Assembly: GCA_001768235.1 (NCBI GenBank) | Contig: MENK01000033.1 | Location: forward strand, 19,126 to 83,125 | Length of the DNA: 64,000 bases | Direction of reading: 5' to 3' | Source of the DNA: Bacteroidetes bacterium GWB2_32_14 | Lineage (GTDB): Bacteria; Bacteroidota; Bacteroidia; Bacteroidales; UBA12077 | Part shown: positions 43,458-51,869 of the stretch, one piece after another | How the letters are laid out: every line of letters begins with the position of its first letter | Position numbering within the stretch: position 1 is the stretch's first letter | Position numbers and translations under genes: made by a program | The notes under the pieces: model-generated | What the model saw: the letters and a program-made list of their open reading frames with translations, nothing else | The model's database searches: none | Told to the model about the DNA's origin: nothing

Positions 43458-44738
43458 CTATTGCAATGTTTTTCTTGGTTTCAGCTTGTATCCCCACATA
43501 CCAAAATAAAAAATCATAAGGTAGCAAGGAATGCATATCCAATAAGCATTTTGAGGCTGACCGGCAAAATGATCTGCCAGAGCACCCCATACTAAAGGGA
43601 TTGTAGCTCCGCCTGCTATTGCCATGATAAGAAGTGATGATGCCATTTTTATATGTTTACCAGTATTATGGATTGCAAGAGGCCAGATTGCAGGCCACAC
43701 TATTGCATTTGCTAATCCAAGCAGAACTATAAAAAAGACAGATGTTATGCCTGTAGTAAAAATTGCAGCCAAAGTAAAAACAATACCAAGTACAGCACTT
43801 AGTATTAATGCAACTCTTTGTGAGATCACTCTTGGTACCAAAATTAAGCCTATAAGGATATACCCGACAATCATTGCAAATAAGGTATAACTTGTAAATA
43901 CTTTTGCCTGGGCTATATCAATTCCCAAAAGCATACCGTAACGGATAATGGTATCTCCTGCAATAACTTCTGCTCCCACATAAAAAAACAGTGCAATTAC
44001 TCCCATCCAAAGATGTGGAAGGTGGAAAATACTTGCAACATCAGCATTGCTTGAAATATTTTCAGTTTCAATATTATTTTCACTTTCAATATCAGGTAAT
44101 GGAGAATAGCGCATCATAATACCCAGCAGAAACAAACTTATTGCAATAACAGAGTATGGAGCTATTGCCCGAGAGGCAAGTGCATCAAGAGCAATGGTTT
44201 TTTCTTCAGTACCCATGGTAGCAAGGCTCTGGACAAAACTATCGCCATCGTTTAGAATAAAGTATGCTAGAATTAATGGAGCAAGAGCCCCGGCAACTTT
44301 ATTGCATATACCCATGATGCTAATCCTGCTTGCAGCAGTTTCAACAGGGCCAATTATTGTTATATAAGGGTTTGATGAAGTTTGTAAAATTGTCAGTCCT
44401 GTTCCCATAACAAATAATCCAAATAAAAAAAGAGGAAATGAACGAACGGATGCTGCAGGAATAAAAATTAAAGCACCAATAGCCATAACCCACAAACCAA
44501 CCATCATACCTTTTTTAAACCCGGTTTTTTTCAAGACCCAACCTGAAGGGATTGCCATAACAAAATAGGCTATATAAAATGAAGATGCAACCATAAGGGA
44601 TTGCAGGTTATTAATCTCACAGGCGATTTTCAAGTAAGGAATTAAAATTCCATTTAGCCAGGTTATAAAACCAAAAAGAAAAAATAAAACTCCAATAATT
44701 ATCATTGAAGTCAGGAACTGTTTGTTTTTAGAAAACAT
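43458..44738 (-). CDS. Sugar MFS transporter (FucP/GluP type)
   Basis: A 426-residue, twelve-helix major facilitator transporter. The N-terminus reads GVLFFLFGFITWLNGILIPYLKIACEINNLQSLMVASSFYIAYF, matching the L-fucose or glucose/galactose proton symporter group (FucP, GluP, NagP). The loop after helix 2 has KKTGFKKGMMVGL, and helix 4 region TGLTILQTSSNPYITIIGP is diagnostic. The sugar carried is unknown; a nucleotidyltransferase follows in the same direction. Confidence 0.88.
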   Translation of the reverse strand: MFSKNKQFLTSMIIIGVLFFLFGFITWLNGILIPYLKIACEINNLQSLMVASSFYIAYFVMAIPSGWVLKKTGFKKGMMVGLWVMAIGALIFIPAASVRSFPLFLFGLFVMGTGLTILQTSSNPYITIIGPVETAASRISIMGICNKVAGALAPLILAYFILNDGDSFVQSLATMGTEEKTIALDALASRAIAPYSVIAISLFLLGIMMRYSPLPDIESENNIETENISSNADVASIFHLPHLWMGVIALFFYVGAEVIAGDTIIRYGMLLGIDIAQAKVFTSYTLFAMIVGYILIGLILVPRVISQRVALILSAVLGIVFTLAAIFTTGITSVFFIVLLGLANAIVWPAIWPLAIHNTGKHIKMASSLLIMAIAGGATIPLVWGALADHFAGQPQNAYWICIPCYLMIFYFGMWGYKLKPRKTLQ

Positions 44739-44890
44739 TATGAAAAATTTAGGTTAAGTAGAACAAAAATATTAATAATTTGGAATTATTTACAGAATTT
44801 TACAATTACAGAGATAATTTTTTCATATTTATAAATGATTCAAAAAAATAAGATTATTTTCGATTATTATTTAACTTATGAATTATAGCT

Positions 44891-45232
44891 ATGAGTAAAA
44901 GAACTATAGAAAATTTGATTTTTAAGAATAAGTCAAAGGATCAACTTATAGAAGATACATTAACCAGCCTGTCAGCATTATTAGCAGATGTTTTTACCGG
45001 AGATGATGTAAATGAATTAAAATCAGAATTTCCAGAGAATTTAAAACTTAAAGATATTGGAATAGAATTGCTACATGTTGCATTATACTTGGAAAATAAA
45101 GAGTTTGAAACACCATCGATAGAGATTTCGATAAAAATGGTTATTGAAAAACAGGAATATGAATTAGGTATTTATTCCCTGATTTTTAATGAAAATGGGG
45201 ATCAAATTGATGAGATTCTGGATTTAAATTAA
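44891..45232 (+). CDS. Hypothetical protein, 113 residues
   Basis: A soluble, acidic protein (N-terminus MSKRTIENLIFKNKSKDQLIEDTLTSLSALLADVF) with mixed helices and a terminal strand pair (IEISIKMVIEKQEYELGIYSLIFN). No known family or motif. It is divergent from the MFS transporter and convergent with the adenylate kinase gene. No clear operon partner. Confidence 0.6.
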   Translation: MSKRTIENLIFKNKSKDQLIEDTLTSLSALLADVFTGDDVNELKSEFPENLKLKDIGIELLHVALYLENKEFETPSIEISIKMVIEKQEYELGIYSLIFNENGDQIDEILDLN

Positions 45233-45240
45233 AATTTTTA

Positions 45241-45266
45241 ATAAAAAAGGCTCCAAATGGAGCCTC
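45241..45266 (-). terminator. Terminator after the tandem adenylate kinase
   Basis: Reading leftward: AGGCTCC-ATTT-GGAGCCT stem with a following T-run, just beyond the stop at 45269. Confidence 0.8.
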
Positions 45267-45268
45267 TG

Positions 45269-46438
45269 TTATCTAGTATGTTTAAAAGCTAATTCAAGCT
45301 TTTCAGTCAATCGTTTATATACATCTTCTTCTGTTCCAGTACCATCAACCTGATAGATGTTTTTTTGTTTCTGGTAATAATTTAAAACAGGTAATGTTCT
45401 GTATTGATATATTTCCAGCCTTCTTACAATAACATCAGCATCAATATCATAGTTCCGTTTATCTGGAGTTTTACTTCGGGCGTTTAATCGTTTTATTGAT
45501 TCAAGAGTTGATATATCGAGATGAAATACACAGGAAACAGACGAATTTAATTTGCGTAATAGGCCATCTAAAATATATGCCTGAACAATTGTTCTTGGGA
45601 ATCCTTTAAAGAAAAAACCTTTTGCATTCGGGTGCATCTGAATTTGCTTTTCAATCAGTTTAATTGCAAATTCATCAGGTACAATATCTCCTTTTTCCAT
45701 GTATTCTTTTGCACTTGACCCCATTTCGGTTCCCTTTTCTATTTCGCGGCGTAATAGTGAACCGGTTGAAATATAGACAAGATCGTATTTCTCTGCAAGC
45801 ATTTTACCCTGTGTTCCTTTACCTGCTCCCGGAGGGCCAAATAATACAACATTTAACCAGGTTTTTGTAAGCGTATTTTCAACTACATTTGTAATGCGTT
45901 CAAATATTTCATCTAATGTACCAACACCATCAACAGCATAGTAAATGCCTTTATCTTTATAGAATTGTGCAACAGGAATTGTTTTATTCTGATATTCTTG
46001 CAACCTGTTCTGAATCACTTCAAGGGTATCGTCGGCACGGTTTTCTTTTTTCGATCGTTCAAGCATTCTGTTCATTAATACATCTTGAGGAACTTCAAGG
46101 CTAATCATACAATTTAGCGAAGTATTCAGGTTTAACAATAATCCTTCCAGGATATATGCCTGAACAACTGTTCTTGGAAATCCATCAAAAAGAAACCCGT
46201 TAACCTCGGTATTTGTTTTAATTTTTTTCTCAATAATTTGTACAATGATTTCATCGGATACTAACCCTCCACGTTCAATAACGTTTTTAGCCTTCATGCC
46301 AAGTTCTGTACCTTCGGAAATTTCTTCGCGCAAAATATCTCCTGTTGAAATATATGCAAGATTAAATTTTTCGATTAGCAACTTCGATTGAGTTCCTTTT
46401 CCGGCACCCGGAGGGCCAAATAGTGCAATATTAAACAT
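45269..46438 (-). CDS. adk: Tandem two-domain adenylate kinase
   Basis: A 389-residue protein of two adenylate-kinase domains, about twice the usual length. Domain 1 (1-190) has P-loop GPPGAGKGT (8-16), STGD (31-34), DGFPRT (85-90) and RADD in the lid. Domain 2 (194-389) keeps its P-loop (201-209) but has STGS instead of STGD, KGFPRT (Lys278) instead of DGFPRT and RNYD instead of RADD. The first half should make ADP from AMP and ATP; the second probably binds nucleotide but may not catalyse. Linker around 190-194 is short. A true duplication within one gene, not a sequence join, as both parts are in frame. Confidence 0.9.
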   Translation of the reverse strand: MFNIALFGPPGAGKGTQSKLLIEKFNLAYISTGDILREEISEGTELGMKAKNVIERGGLVSDEIIVQIIEKKIKTNTEVNGFLFDGFPRTVVQAYILEGLLLNLNTSLNCMISLEVPQDVLMNRMLERSKKENRADDTLEVIQNRLQEYQNKTIPVAQFYKDKGIYYAVDGVGTLDEIFERITNVVENTLTKTWLNVVLFGPPGAGKGTQGKMLAEKYDLVYISTGSLLRREIEKGTEMGSSAKEYMEKGDIVPDEFAIKLIEKQIQMHPNAKGFFFKGFPRTIVQAYILDGLLRKLNSSVSCVFHLDISTLESIKRLNARSKTPDKRNYDIDADVIVRRLEIYQYRTLPVLNYYQKQKNIYQVDGTGTEEDVYKRLTEKLELAFKHTR

Positions 46439-46545
46439 TTATATATTTTTAATGGTTAGTATTGATTATTTCCAAATATAATAAAAAGCGTTAAGTTATC
46501 AACTTTTCGTCTTTAAGTTTATTTTTAAAATATATGATTTGTAAA

Positions 46546-46580
46546 CAAAAAAACTCAACGGCAAAACCATTGAGTTTATT
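46546..46580 (-). terminator. Terminator after darB
   Basis: AAACTCAA/TTGAGTTT stem with a small internal mismatch (46551-46578), followed leftward by a T-run. Confidence 0.7.
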
Positions 46581-46600
46581 TTAGCTTGAAGTATAATATA

Positions 46601-47743
46601 CTAAACTACAGTTAAGTAAGCATAAGCGTACGAGAACCGGCCACTCTCAGGAACCATAATCAATATTTTTTCTCCTTTTTTCAGATTTCCCGAGTGAAAT
46701 AGCTCATCTAAAATAATATAGATAGATGCAGATCCTACATTTCCAACTTTAGTTAGATTTGTAAACCATTTATTATCTGCAATTTCAATTTCCTGTCGTT
46801 TTAATTCATCATACAGCTTTTGTTTAAAATACATTGATGATAAGTGTGGTAAGAAATAATCCACATCTTTTGATGAATCTATATTTTTTTTATTTAATAT
46901 TTGGGCAAGAGGGGTAATACATTTATTTACAACATATTTATCGAGCAGTTTAACATCCTGCTTTACAGAAAATATTGATTTTTCTAACCACAATTCGGGA
47001 TTAAATTCGCGCCAGCCAATTAAATTACCATTCTCATCCTTATCTGAACCTGCATACATGCATGCTTCCAGTTCGTTTGCATAAGATATGGTTTCAATCC
47101 ATTCTATTTTTAATGAAATGCCATTGGCATTCGGTTTATTTTCAAGAAGCATTGCTCCTGATCCATCAGAAAGCATCCAGCGCAGGAAATCTTTTTCAAA
47201 TGCTAAAATAGGGTTTTGTTCCAAGTGATTCGTACAATTTATTTCTTTATCGAATTTATCGGCTCTCAGTAATGTTGAAATAACTTCAGAACCTGTGGCA
47301 ACAGCATTTTTAGATTGTTCAGATAATACAGAAAGGTAAGCATATTTTATTGCGTGCATTCCTGCACAACACACTCCAGAAGGTGAAATAACTTCTAAGG
47401 GTACATTTCCCAATTTCCCGTGAACCATTGATGCATGTGATGGTAATAATTGATCAGGCAAGGAAGTCCCACAGGATAGAACTTCAATTTCTTTTATTGA
47501 AAAAAAGTCGTTTTCTAAATTTTTAATTGCTTTTGCTGTAATATCAGCATTTGAAAATTTTATATCTCCTTTTTTATCAATTACATAATACCTGTTTTTT
47601 ATACCATTTTGTCGTAAAATGATATTTTTTGATCTGGATGGTTTTCCGTTTACAAAACCCAATATTGATTCCATTTCATCATTAGAAACAGGTTCATTAG
47701 GTAAAAACTTGGCTATATTATTAATGAATACTTGGTTTGGCAT
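46601..47743 (-). CDS. darB: DarB-like 3-oxoacyl-ACP synthase III (ketosynthase)
   Basis: A 380-residue KASIII-fold enzyme. The catalytic triad is visible: Cys126 in SPSGVCCAGMHA, His300 in YFLPHLSSMYF and Asn335 in TKVGNVGSAS. The sequence is unlike FabH of fatty-acid synthesis and matches the ketosynthase that, with DarA, condenses two beta-keto acyl units into dialkylresorcinols or cyclohexanediones, part of flexirubin and related pathways. It starts 14 bp after the DarA-like gene. Other genes of a flexirubin cluster (acyl carrier, aryl polyene genes) are not in this window. Confidence 0.75.
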   Translation of the reverse strand: MPNQVFINNIAKFLPNEPVSNDEMESILGFVNGKPSRSKNIILRQNGIKNRYYVIDKKGDIKFSNADITAKAIKNLENDFFSIKEIEVLSCGTSLPDQLLPSHASMVHGKLGNVPLEVISPSGVCCAGMHAIKYAYLSVLSEQSKNAVATGSEVISTLLRADKFDKEINCTNHLEQNPILAFEKDFLRWMLSDGSGAMLLENKPNANGISLKIEWIETISYANELEACMYAGSDKDENGNLIGWREFNPELWLEKSIFSVKQDVKLLDKYVVNKCITPLAQILNKKNIDSSKDVDYFLPHLSSMYFKQKLYDELKRQEIEIADNKWFTNLTKVGNVGSASIYIILDELFHSGNLKKGEKILIMVPESGRFSYAYAYLTVV

Positions 47744-47757
47744 TTGATATAATCGTT

Positions 47758-48687
47758 CTATAAATTTGACTTCAATTTTATTCCGGAATAATACTTAATT
47801 TCTTTTTTTATGGTTTTTATTCTAAAAGGGGCAAAAATAATAAAAAAAATGTATTCTACAGGTGCAATTAGTAAAATTGCAAATGGGAAATAATATGCAA
47901 ACATTTTAACCCTTGTTCTGCGGGCAGTATCTCCTGCTCCTCCTTTATTAAGCATAAAGTTTGCCCATTTTTTAAAAACGCGTTTAAAAGCCATTCTTTC
48001 AACGGTACATAAATACGGGTAAACCTTAACTGCTTTGGCCTTAATCAATTCTTCCTGCAATTTGTCAAAACTATTATTTTTAAAATGATTTTTAACTATC
48101 TCTCCGAATATATTTGCTCCGGCAATGTCTTTTTCAGATATCCCGGGTTTTGGAAAAAATCCTAAAAAGCGATCTTTTTTACCGGTAAAAACAAAATATG
48201 AAATAGTGATAATTCCTGTTATATTTTCCGCTCTATCGCGTAATACAATATTCCCCACAAGATGCCCTCCCAGTTCCAGGATTTTCTCTTTTACATATTC
48301 CTGGGCTACAACCCACATATTTCTAACACCTAACAATGTAATAACCGGTTTATCTTTAAAAATCTTTTTTGCCTGCTCAGAAAGTAAAAATGAATTCGAT
48401 GGTATAGCAGGTGACATATACCATACAGAATAAGCAAAAACAATTAAATCATAATCTTCATCCTGAATGTTCAGTGGCTTTATTTCGCAGGGAATCTTGT
48501 TAACAGATTCAGGAAATGCATCAAAAAAATCATAGCCTTTCCACGGGAACCTAAAATCACTAACAGGTTCAATGTTAGCATAAGTTACCGAATACTCATC
48601 TGATTTTTCAAAAGGTTTGGCAAAATTCTTAACAATTTCTGTTAATTGGCCTGATTGTGAATAATATATGCAAAGTATTTTTTTCAT
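47758..48687 (-). CDS. darA: DarA-like dialkylresorcinol condensing enzyme
   Basis: A 309-residue protein starting MKKILCIYYSQSGQLTEIVKNFAKP, a flavodoxin-like nucleotide fold, followed by FPWKGYDFFDAFPESV and GVRNMWVVAQEYVKEKILELGGHLVG. The C-terminus has a hydrophobic stretch (YYFPFAILLIAPVEYIFFIIFAPF, about 262-290) suggesting membrane attachment. I recognise it as the DarA family that works with a DarB ketosynthase to cyclise to a dialkylresorcinol, the lipid part of flexirubin pigments. The gene comes first in a two-gene unit with darB. Biochemical role in this organism unproved. Confidence 0.72.
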   Translation of the reverse strand: MKKILCIYYSQSGQLTEIVKNFAKPFEKSDEYSVTYANIEPVSDFRFPWKGYDFFDAFPESVNKIPCEIKPLNIQDEDYDLIVFAYSVWYMSPAIPSNSFLLSEQAKKIFKDKPVITLLGVRNMWVVAQEYVKEKILELGGHLVGNIVLRDRAENITGIITISYFVFTGKKDRFLGFFPKPGISEKDIAGANIFGEIVKNHFKNNSFDKLQEELIKAKAVKVYPYLCTVERMAFKRVFKKWANFMLNKGGAGDTARRTRVKMFAYYFPFAILLIAPVEYIFFIIFAPFRIKTIKKEIKYYSGIKLKSNL

Positions 48688-48787
48688 TGTCTAAAATCCT
48701 TAAATTTAAAGCTAAAAGTAAAAGAAAATATTGTAAAACGAATATGTTTTACAATATCATCTAAATTAAAATTAAAATGTTTTTTAG

Positions 48788-49129
48788 CTATTTTGATGTT
48801 GGGTTTGCCAGAAAATACATAGAAATACCGGCAATGATTATAAAAATTGATATTGATTGGGTAATTCCTGCATCGAATAATATTACAATGTTGTAAATTG
48901 AAATAATTGCGAGAACCAGTCCAGATAGTACTGTAATAGCCTGTTTTTCAACAAACCCCGTAATAAATATCAAAGTACTGAAAATACCAAATAACAATGC
49001 TAAATAAAAGTTAAGGTTCTTATAATCAAAGTCTTTTATAGTTTCAAAATAGTGTGTATAGGCAAAAATCATCAAGCCTATGCGCATAAGCCACACTGAC
49101 AGTGGCAATAATGATTTAATTGGTTTCAT
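48788..49129 (-). CDS. Small integral membrane protein
   Basis: A 113-residue protein with about four hydrophobic helices (LSVWLMRIGLMIFAYTHYF, FYLALLFGIFSTLIFITGF, AITVLSGLVLAIISIYNIVIL, ITQSISIFIIIAGISMYFL). No family recognised; it resembles generic small DoxX-size proteins without their motifs. It is 100 bp upstream of darA on the same strand and may be co-transcribed, possibly supporting membrane lipid products, which is speculation. Confidence 0.65.
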   Translation of the reverse strand: MKPIKSLLPLSVWLMRIGLMIFAYTHYFETIKDFDYKNLNFYLALLFGIFSTLIFITGFVEKQAITVLSGLVLAIISIYNIVILFDAGITQSISIFIIIAGISMYFLANPTSK

Positions 49130-49274
49130 ATTAAATTAATTAAGGTTTATAGTGCGAAAATATAAAAATACAAATCCTTTATGAAATTATTGAGAAATTA
49201 TTAATGTCTAATTTAAAAACAGATTTATAGAACAATTTAAGTAAATTCATTGTTTCTAAGAATAAAATAAATAT

Positions 49275-49928
49275 ATGAGAAACAGCATTTGCAAAAATTT
49301 TTTAACAATTTTCCTCACAATATTATTAGTGAATTCAGGCAGACTATTTGCAAAAAATCCTAAATACATTTCAGAACTTAAATCTGAAAAGTTCATTTAT
49401 GATGCAATAATAGTTCCCGGAGTACCTTATAATGATCCCAATATGAGTAAAGTGCTTATAGGAAGGATATATTGGTCATATTATCTGTATTCTAAAGGAA
49501 CTGCCAAAAACGTTATTTATTCCGGTTCTGCTGTTTATACTCCCTATGTTGAAGCAATAATAATGTCGATGTATGCAAAAGAACTTGGAGTTCCTGAAGA
49601 AAGAATCATACTTGAAACTAAAGCAGAACACAGTATTGAAAATGTTTACTATTCATATAAAATAGCAAGAAAAATGGGATTTAAAAAAATTGCATTAGCT
49701 ACCGATCCGTTTCAATCCCGATTAATGAAGCGCCCTTCTAAACGGTTAAAAGTTGATATTGATTTTATACCATTTTCATTTGAATTTTTAGATTCAGTAA
49801 TAATTCCTGATATACAAATTATCGCTGACAAAGCCTATATTAAAGATTTTGTGTCTATTGAAGAACGTGAAAGTTTTTTTAAAAGGTTGAGAGGTACAAT
49901 AGGAAAAAATATAAAATACAAAGACTAA
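49275..49928 (+). CDS. YdcF/SanA-type DUF218 protein, exported
   Basis: A 217-residue protein with an N-terminal signal (FLTIFLTILLVNSGRLF). The DUF218 core is DAIIVPGVPYNDPNMSKVLIGRIYWSYYLYSKGTAKNVIYSGS, then EAIIMSMYAKELGVPEERIILETKAEHSIENVYYS, and KIALATDPFQSRLMKR. Members act at the envelope, for example in vancomycin sensitivity (SanA) or peptidoglycan/ECA metabolism (ElyC). Substrate unknown. Transcribed alone. Confidence 0.8.
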   Translation: MRNSICKNFLTIFLTILLVNSGRLFAKNPKYISELKSEKFIYDAIIVPGVPYNDPNMSKVLIGRIYWSYYLYSKGTAKNVIYSGSAVYTPYVEAIIMSMYAKELGVPEERIILETKAEHSIENVYYSYKIARKMGFKKIALATDPFQSRLMKRPSKRLKVDIDFIPFSFEFLDSVIIPDIQIIADKAYIKDFVSIEERESFFKRLRGTIGKNIKYKD

Positions 49929-50018
49929 ATACTTTATATAAATTCATTTTTTTGTAATTAAACTTTGCATATTTTAGGAAGTCAAAAAATGCAAGGTTTT
50001 TAATTTTTATACTTATAT

Positions 50019-51788
50019 ATGAAAAAACTAATTTACATCTGCCTTATATTATTGTTTAACAATACATTACGAGCACAGAATGATGATTGGTTAACCTGGT
50101 TTGAGAAATCAGGAGGTTTTGAAACTCCAAGATACGATAAAACCATTGAGTACAGTCAGAAATTAGCAAATACATCTCCGCTAATAGAATATACTAGCTT
50201 TGGAAAAAGCCCACAGGGTCGCGATCTTCCATTGTTAATTGTAGATAAAAATAAAAACTTTACACCCGAAAGTGTACGAAAGTCGGGAAATGCCGTATTA
50301 CTTATCGAAGCATGTATTCATGCCGGAGAAACGGAAGGCAAAGATGCCGGATTAATGCTTATCAGAGATATCGTGATAAATAACAAATACCCCGATTTAT
50401 TGGATCATGTAACCATACTTCTTATACCCATTTTTAATGTTGATGGTCACGAACGTTTTAGCCCGTATAACCGGATAAATCAAAATGGCCCAAAAGAAAT
50501 GGGCTGGCGAACGACTGCTCAAAACTTAAATCTAAACCGTGACTTTATTAAAGCTGATGCGCCGGAAATGCAACAATGGCTTAAAATATATAGTAGCTGG
50601 TTACCTGATTTCTTTATTGATGTTCACACAACCGATGGTGCCGATTATCAATATACGATAACATATGGTATGCAGACACTTGGAAATATGAATATAAAGC
50701 ATACCAATTGGCAAAAAAAATATCTCGGTGAAATTGAAGAAATGCTAAAAAAAGATAATGTGCTTATGTTTCCGTATGTATCATTTCGCAGGTGGCATGA
50801 TCCTCGCAGCGGATTAATACAGGGAATTGCTCCTCCGCGTTATTCAACAGGCTATTCTTCGGTACAGAACCGCCCCGGGTTACTTATTGAAACACACATG
50901 TTAAAAGATTATAAAACACGCGTGGAAGCTACCTACCATATGATTCGACATACAATAGAAATAATGAATAATGACTATGAATACCTTGTTAAAATAAACA
51001 GGGAAGCTGATATTGAAGTTGCTTCAAAGGAGTTTCGAAGTAAAGAATTAGCAGTAAGTTATAAAACATCAACTGATAGTTCAATTGTATTGTTTAAAGG
51101 TATTGATTATGAAATTATTAAAAGTGATTTAACGGGTGATTTGTGGTTTGTTTACAAAAAAGAACCCAGGGATTTCAATATTGTTTCATTTGATAAACAG
51201 GAAGTTGTTTATAAAGTAAAATTACCCGAAGCATATATAATTCCTGTTGAATGGAATCAGGTAATTGAACGTTTGGCATTTCACGGGATTCAATATAAAA
51301 CACTTAAAGAACCAAAAGAAATTGAAGTAGAAATGATTCGTTTTAATAATGTAAACTATGCGAACTCATCTTTTGAAGGCCGCCAAATGATTCAGGATTT
51401 CACAACACAGGAATTTAAAACAAGAAAAGAATTCCCTGCAGGATCCGCGGTTGTCGAAATGAATCAGAGAACGGCACAGGTTATAGCTCATTTGCTTGAG
51501 CCAATTGCTCCTGATTCTTACGTGCGTTGGGGATTTTTTAATCCAATATTTGAACGTAAAGAATATGTTGAAACTTATGTTATGGAAAAAATGGCAAGAG
51601 AAATGATTGTAAAAAACCCCGAATTAAAAAATGAATATGAAAAAGCGGTGGCTGATAATCCCGAAATATATAATAATCAATATGCAAAATTATTCTGGTT
51701 CTTTGCACGAACGCCTTATTGGGATCAGCAACTAAATTTATATCCTATTGGTAAAATATTCGATAATAGCCAATTAAATTCTTTGTAA
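50019..51788 (+). CDS. M14-family zinc carboxypeptidase, exported
   Basis: A 589-residue peptidase with signal peptide (MKKLIYICLILLFNNTLRAQ). Zinc ligands His101 and Glu104 lie in ACIHAGETEGKDAG, the third, His203, in FFIDVHTTDG; Arg174 in NLNRDF binds the C-terminal carboxylate; catalytic Glu291 is in LLIETHML. The C-terminal 260 residues have no obvious domain. It trims amino acids from peptides in the periplasm or on the surface. The next gene is a second metallopeptidase-like lipoprotein. Confidence 0.88.
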   Translation: MKKLIYICLILLFNNTLRAQNDDWLTWFEKSGGFETPRYDKTIEYSQKLANTSPLIEYTSFGKSPQGRDLPLLIVDKNKNFTPESVRKSGNAVLLIEACIHAGETEGKDAGLMLIRDIVINNKYPDLLDHVTILLIPIFNVDGHERFSPYNRINQNGPKEMGWRTTAQNLNLNRDFIKADAPEMQQWLKIYSSWLPDFFIDVHTTDGADYQYTITYGMQTLGNMNIKHTNWQKKYLGEIEEMLKKDNVLMFPYVSFRRWHDPRSGLIQGIAPPRYSTGYSSVQNRPGLLIETHMLKDYKTRVEATYHMIRHTIEIMNNDYEYLVKINREADIEVASKEFRSKELAVSYKTSTDSSIVLFKGIDYEIIKSDLTGDLWFVYKKEPRDFNIVSFDKQEVVYKVKLPEAYIIPVEWNQVIERLAFHGIQYKTLKEPKEIEVEMIRFNNVNYANSSFEGRQMIQDFTTQEFKTRKEFPAGSAVVEMNQRTAQVIAHLLEPIAPDSYVRWGFFNPIFERKEYVETYVMEKMAREMIVKNPELKNEYEKAVADNPEIYNNQYAKLFWFFARTPYWDQQLNLYPIGKIFDNSQLNSL

Positions 51789-51869
51789 GATAATTATCAA
51801 AATAGAATTTCATTTTTTAATAAATTGTATTTTTACATAATTTTAATATTAACTAACAACCTAAACTAT

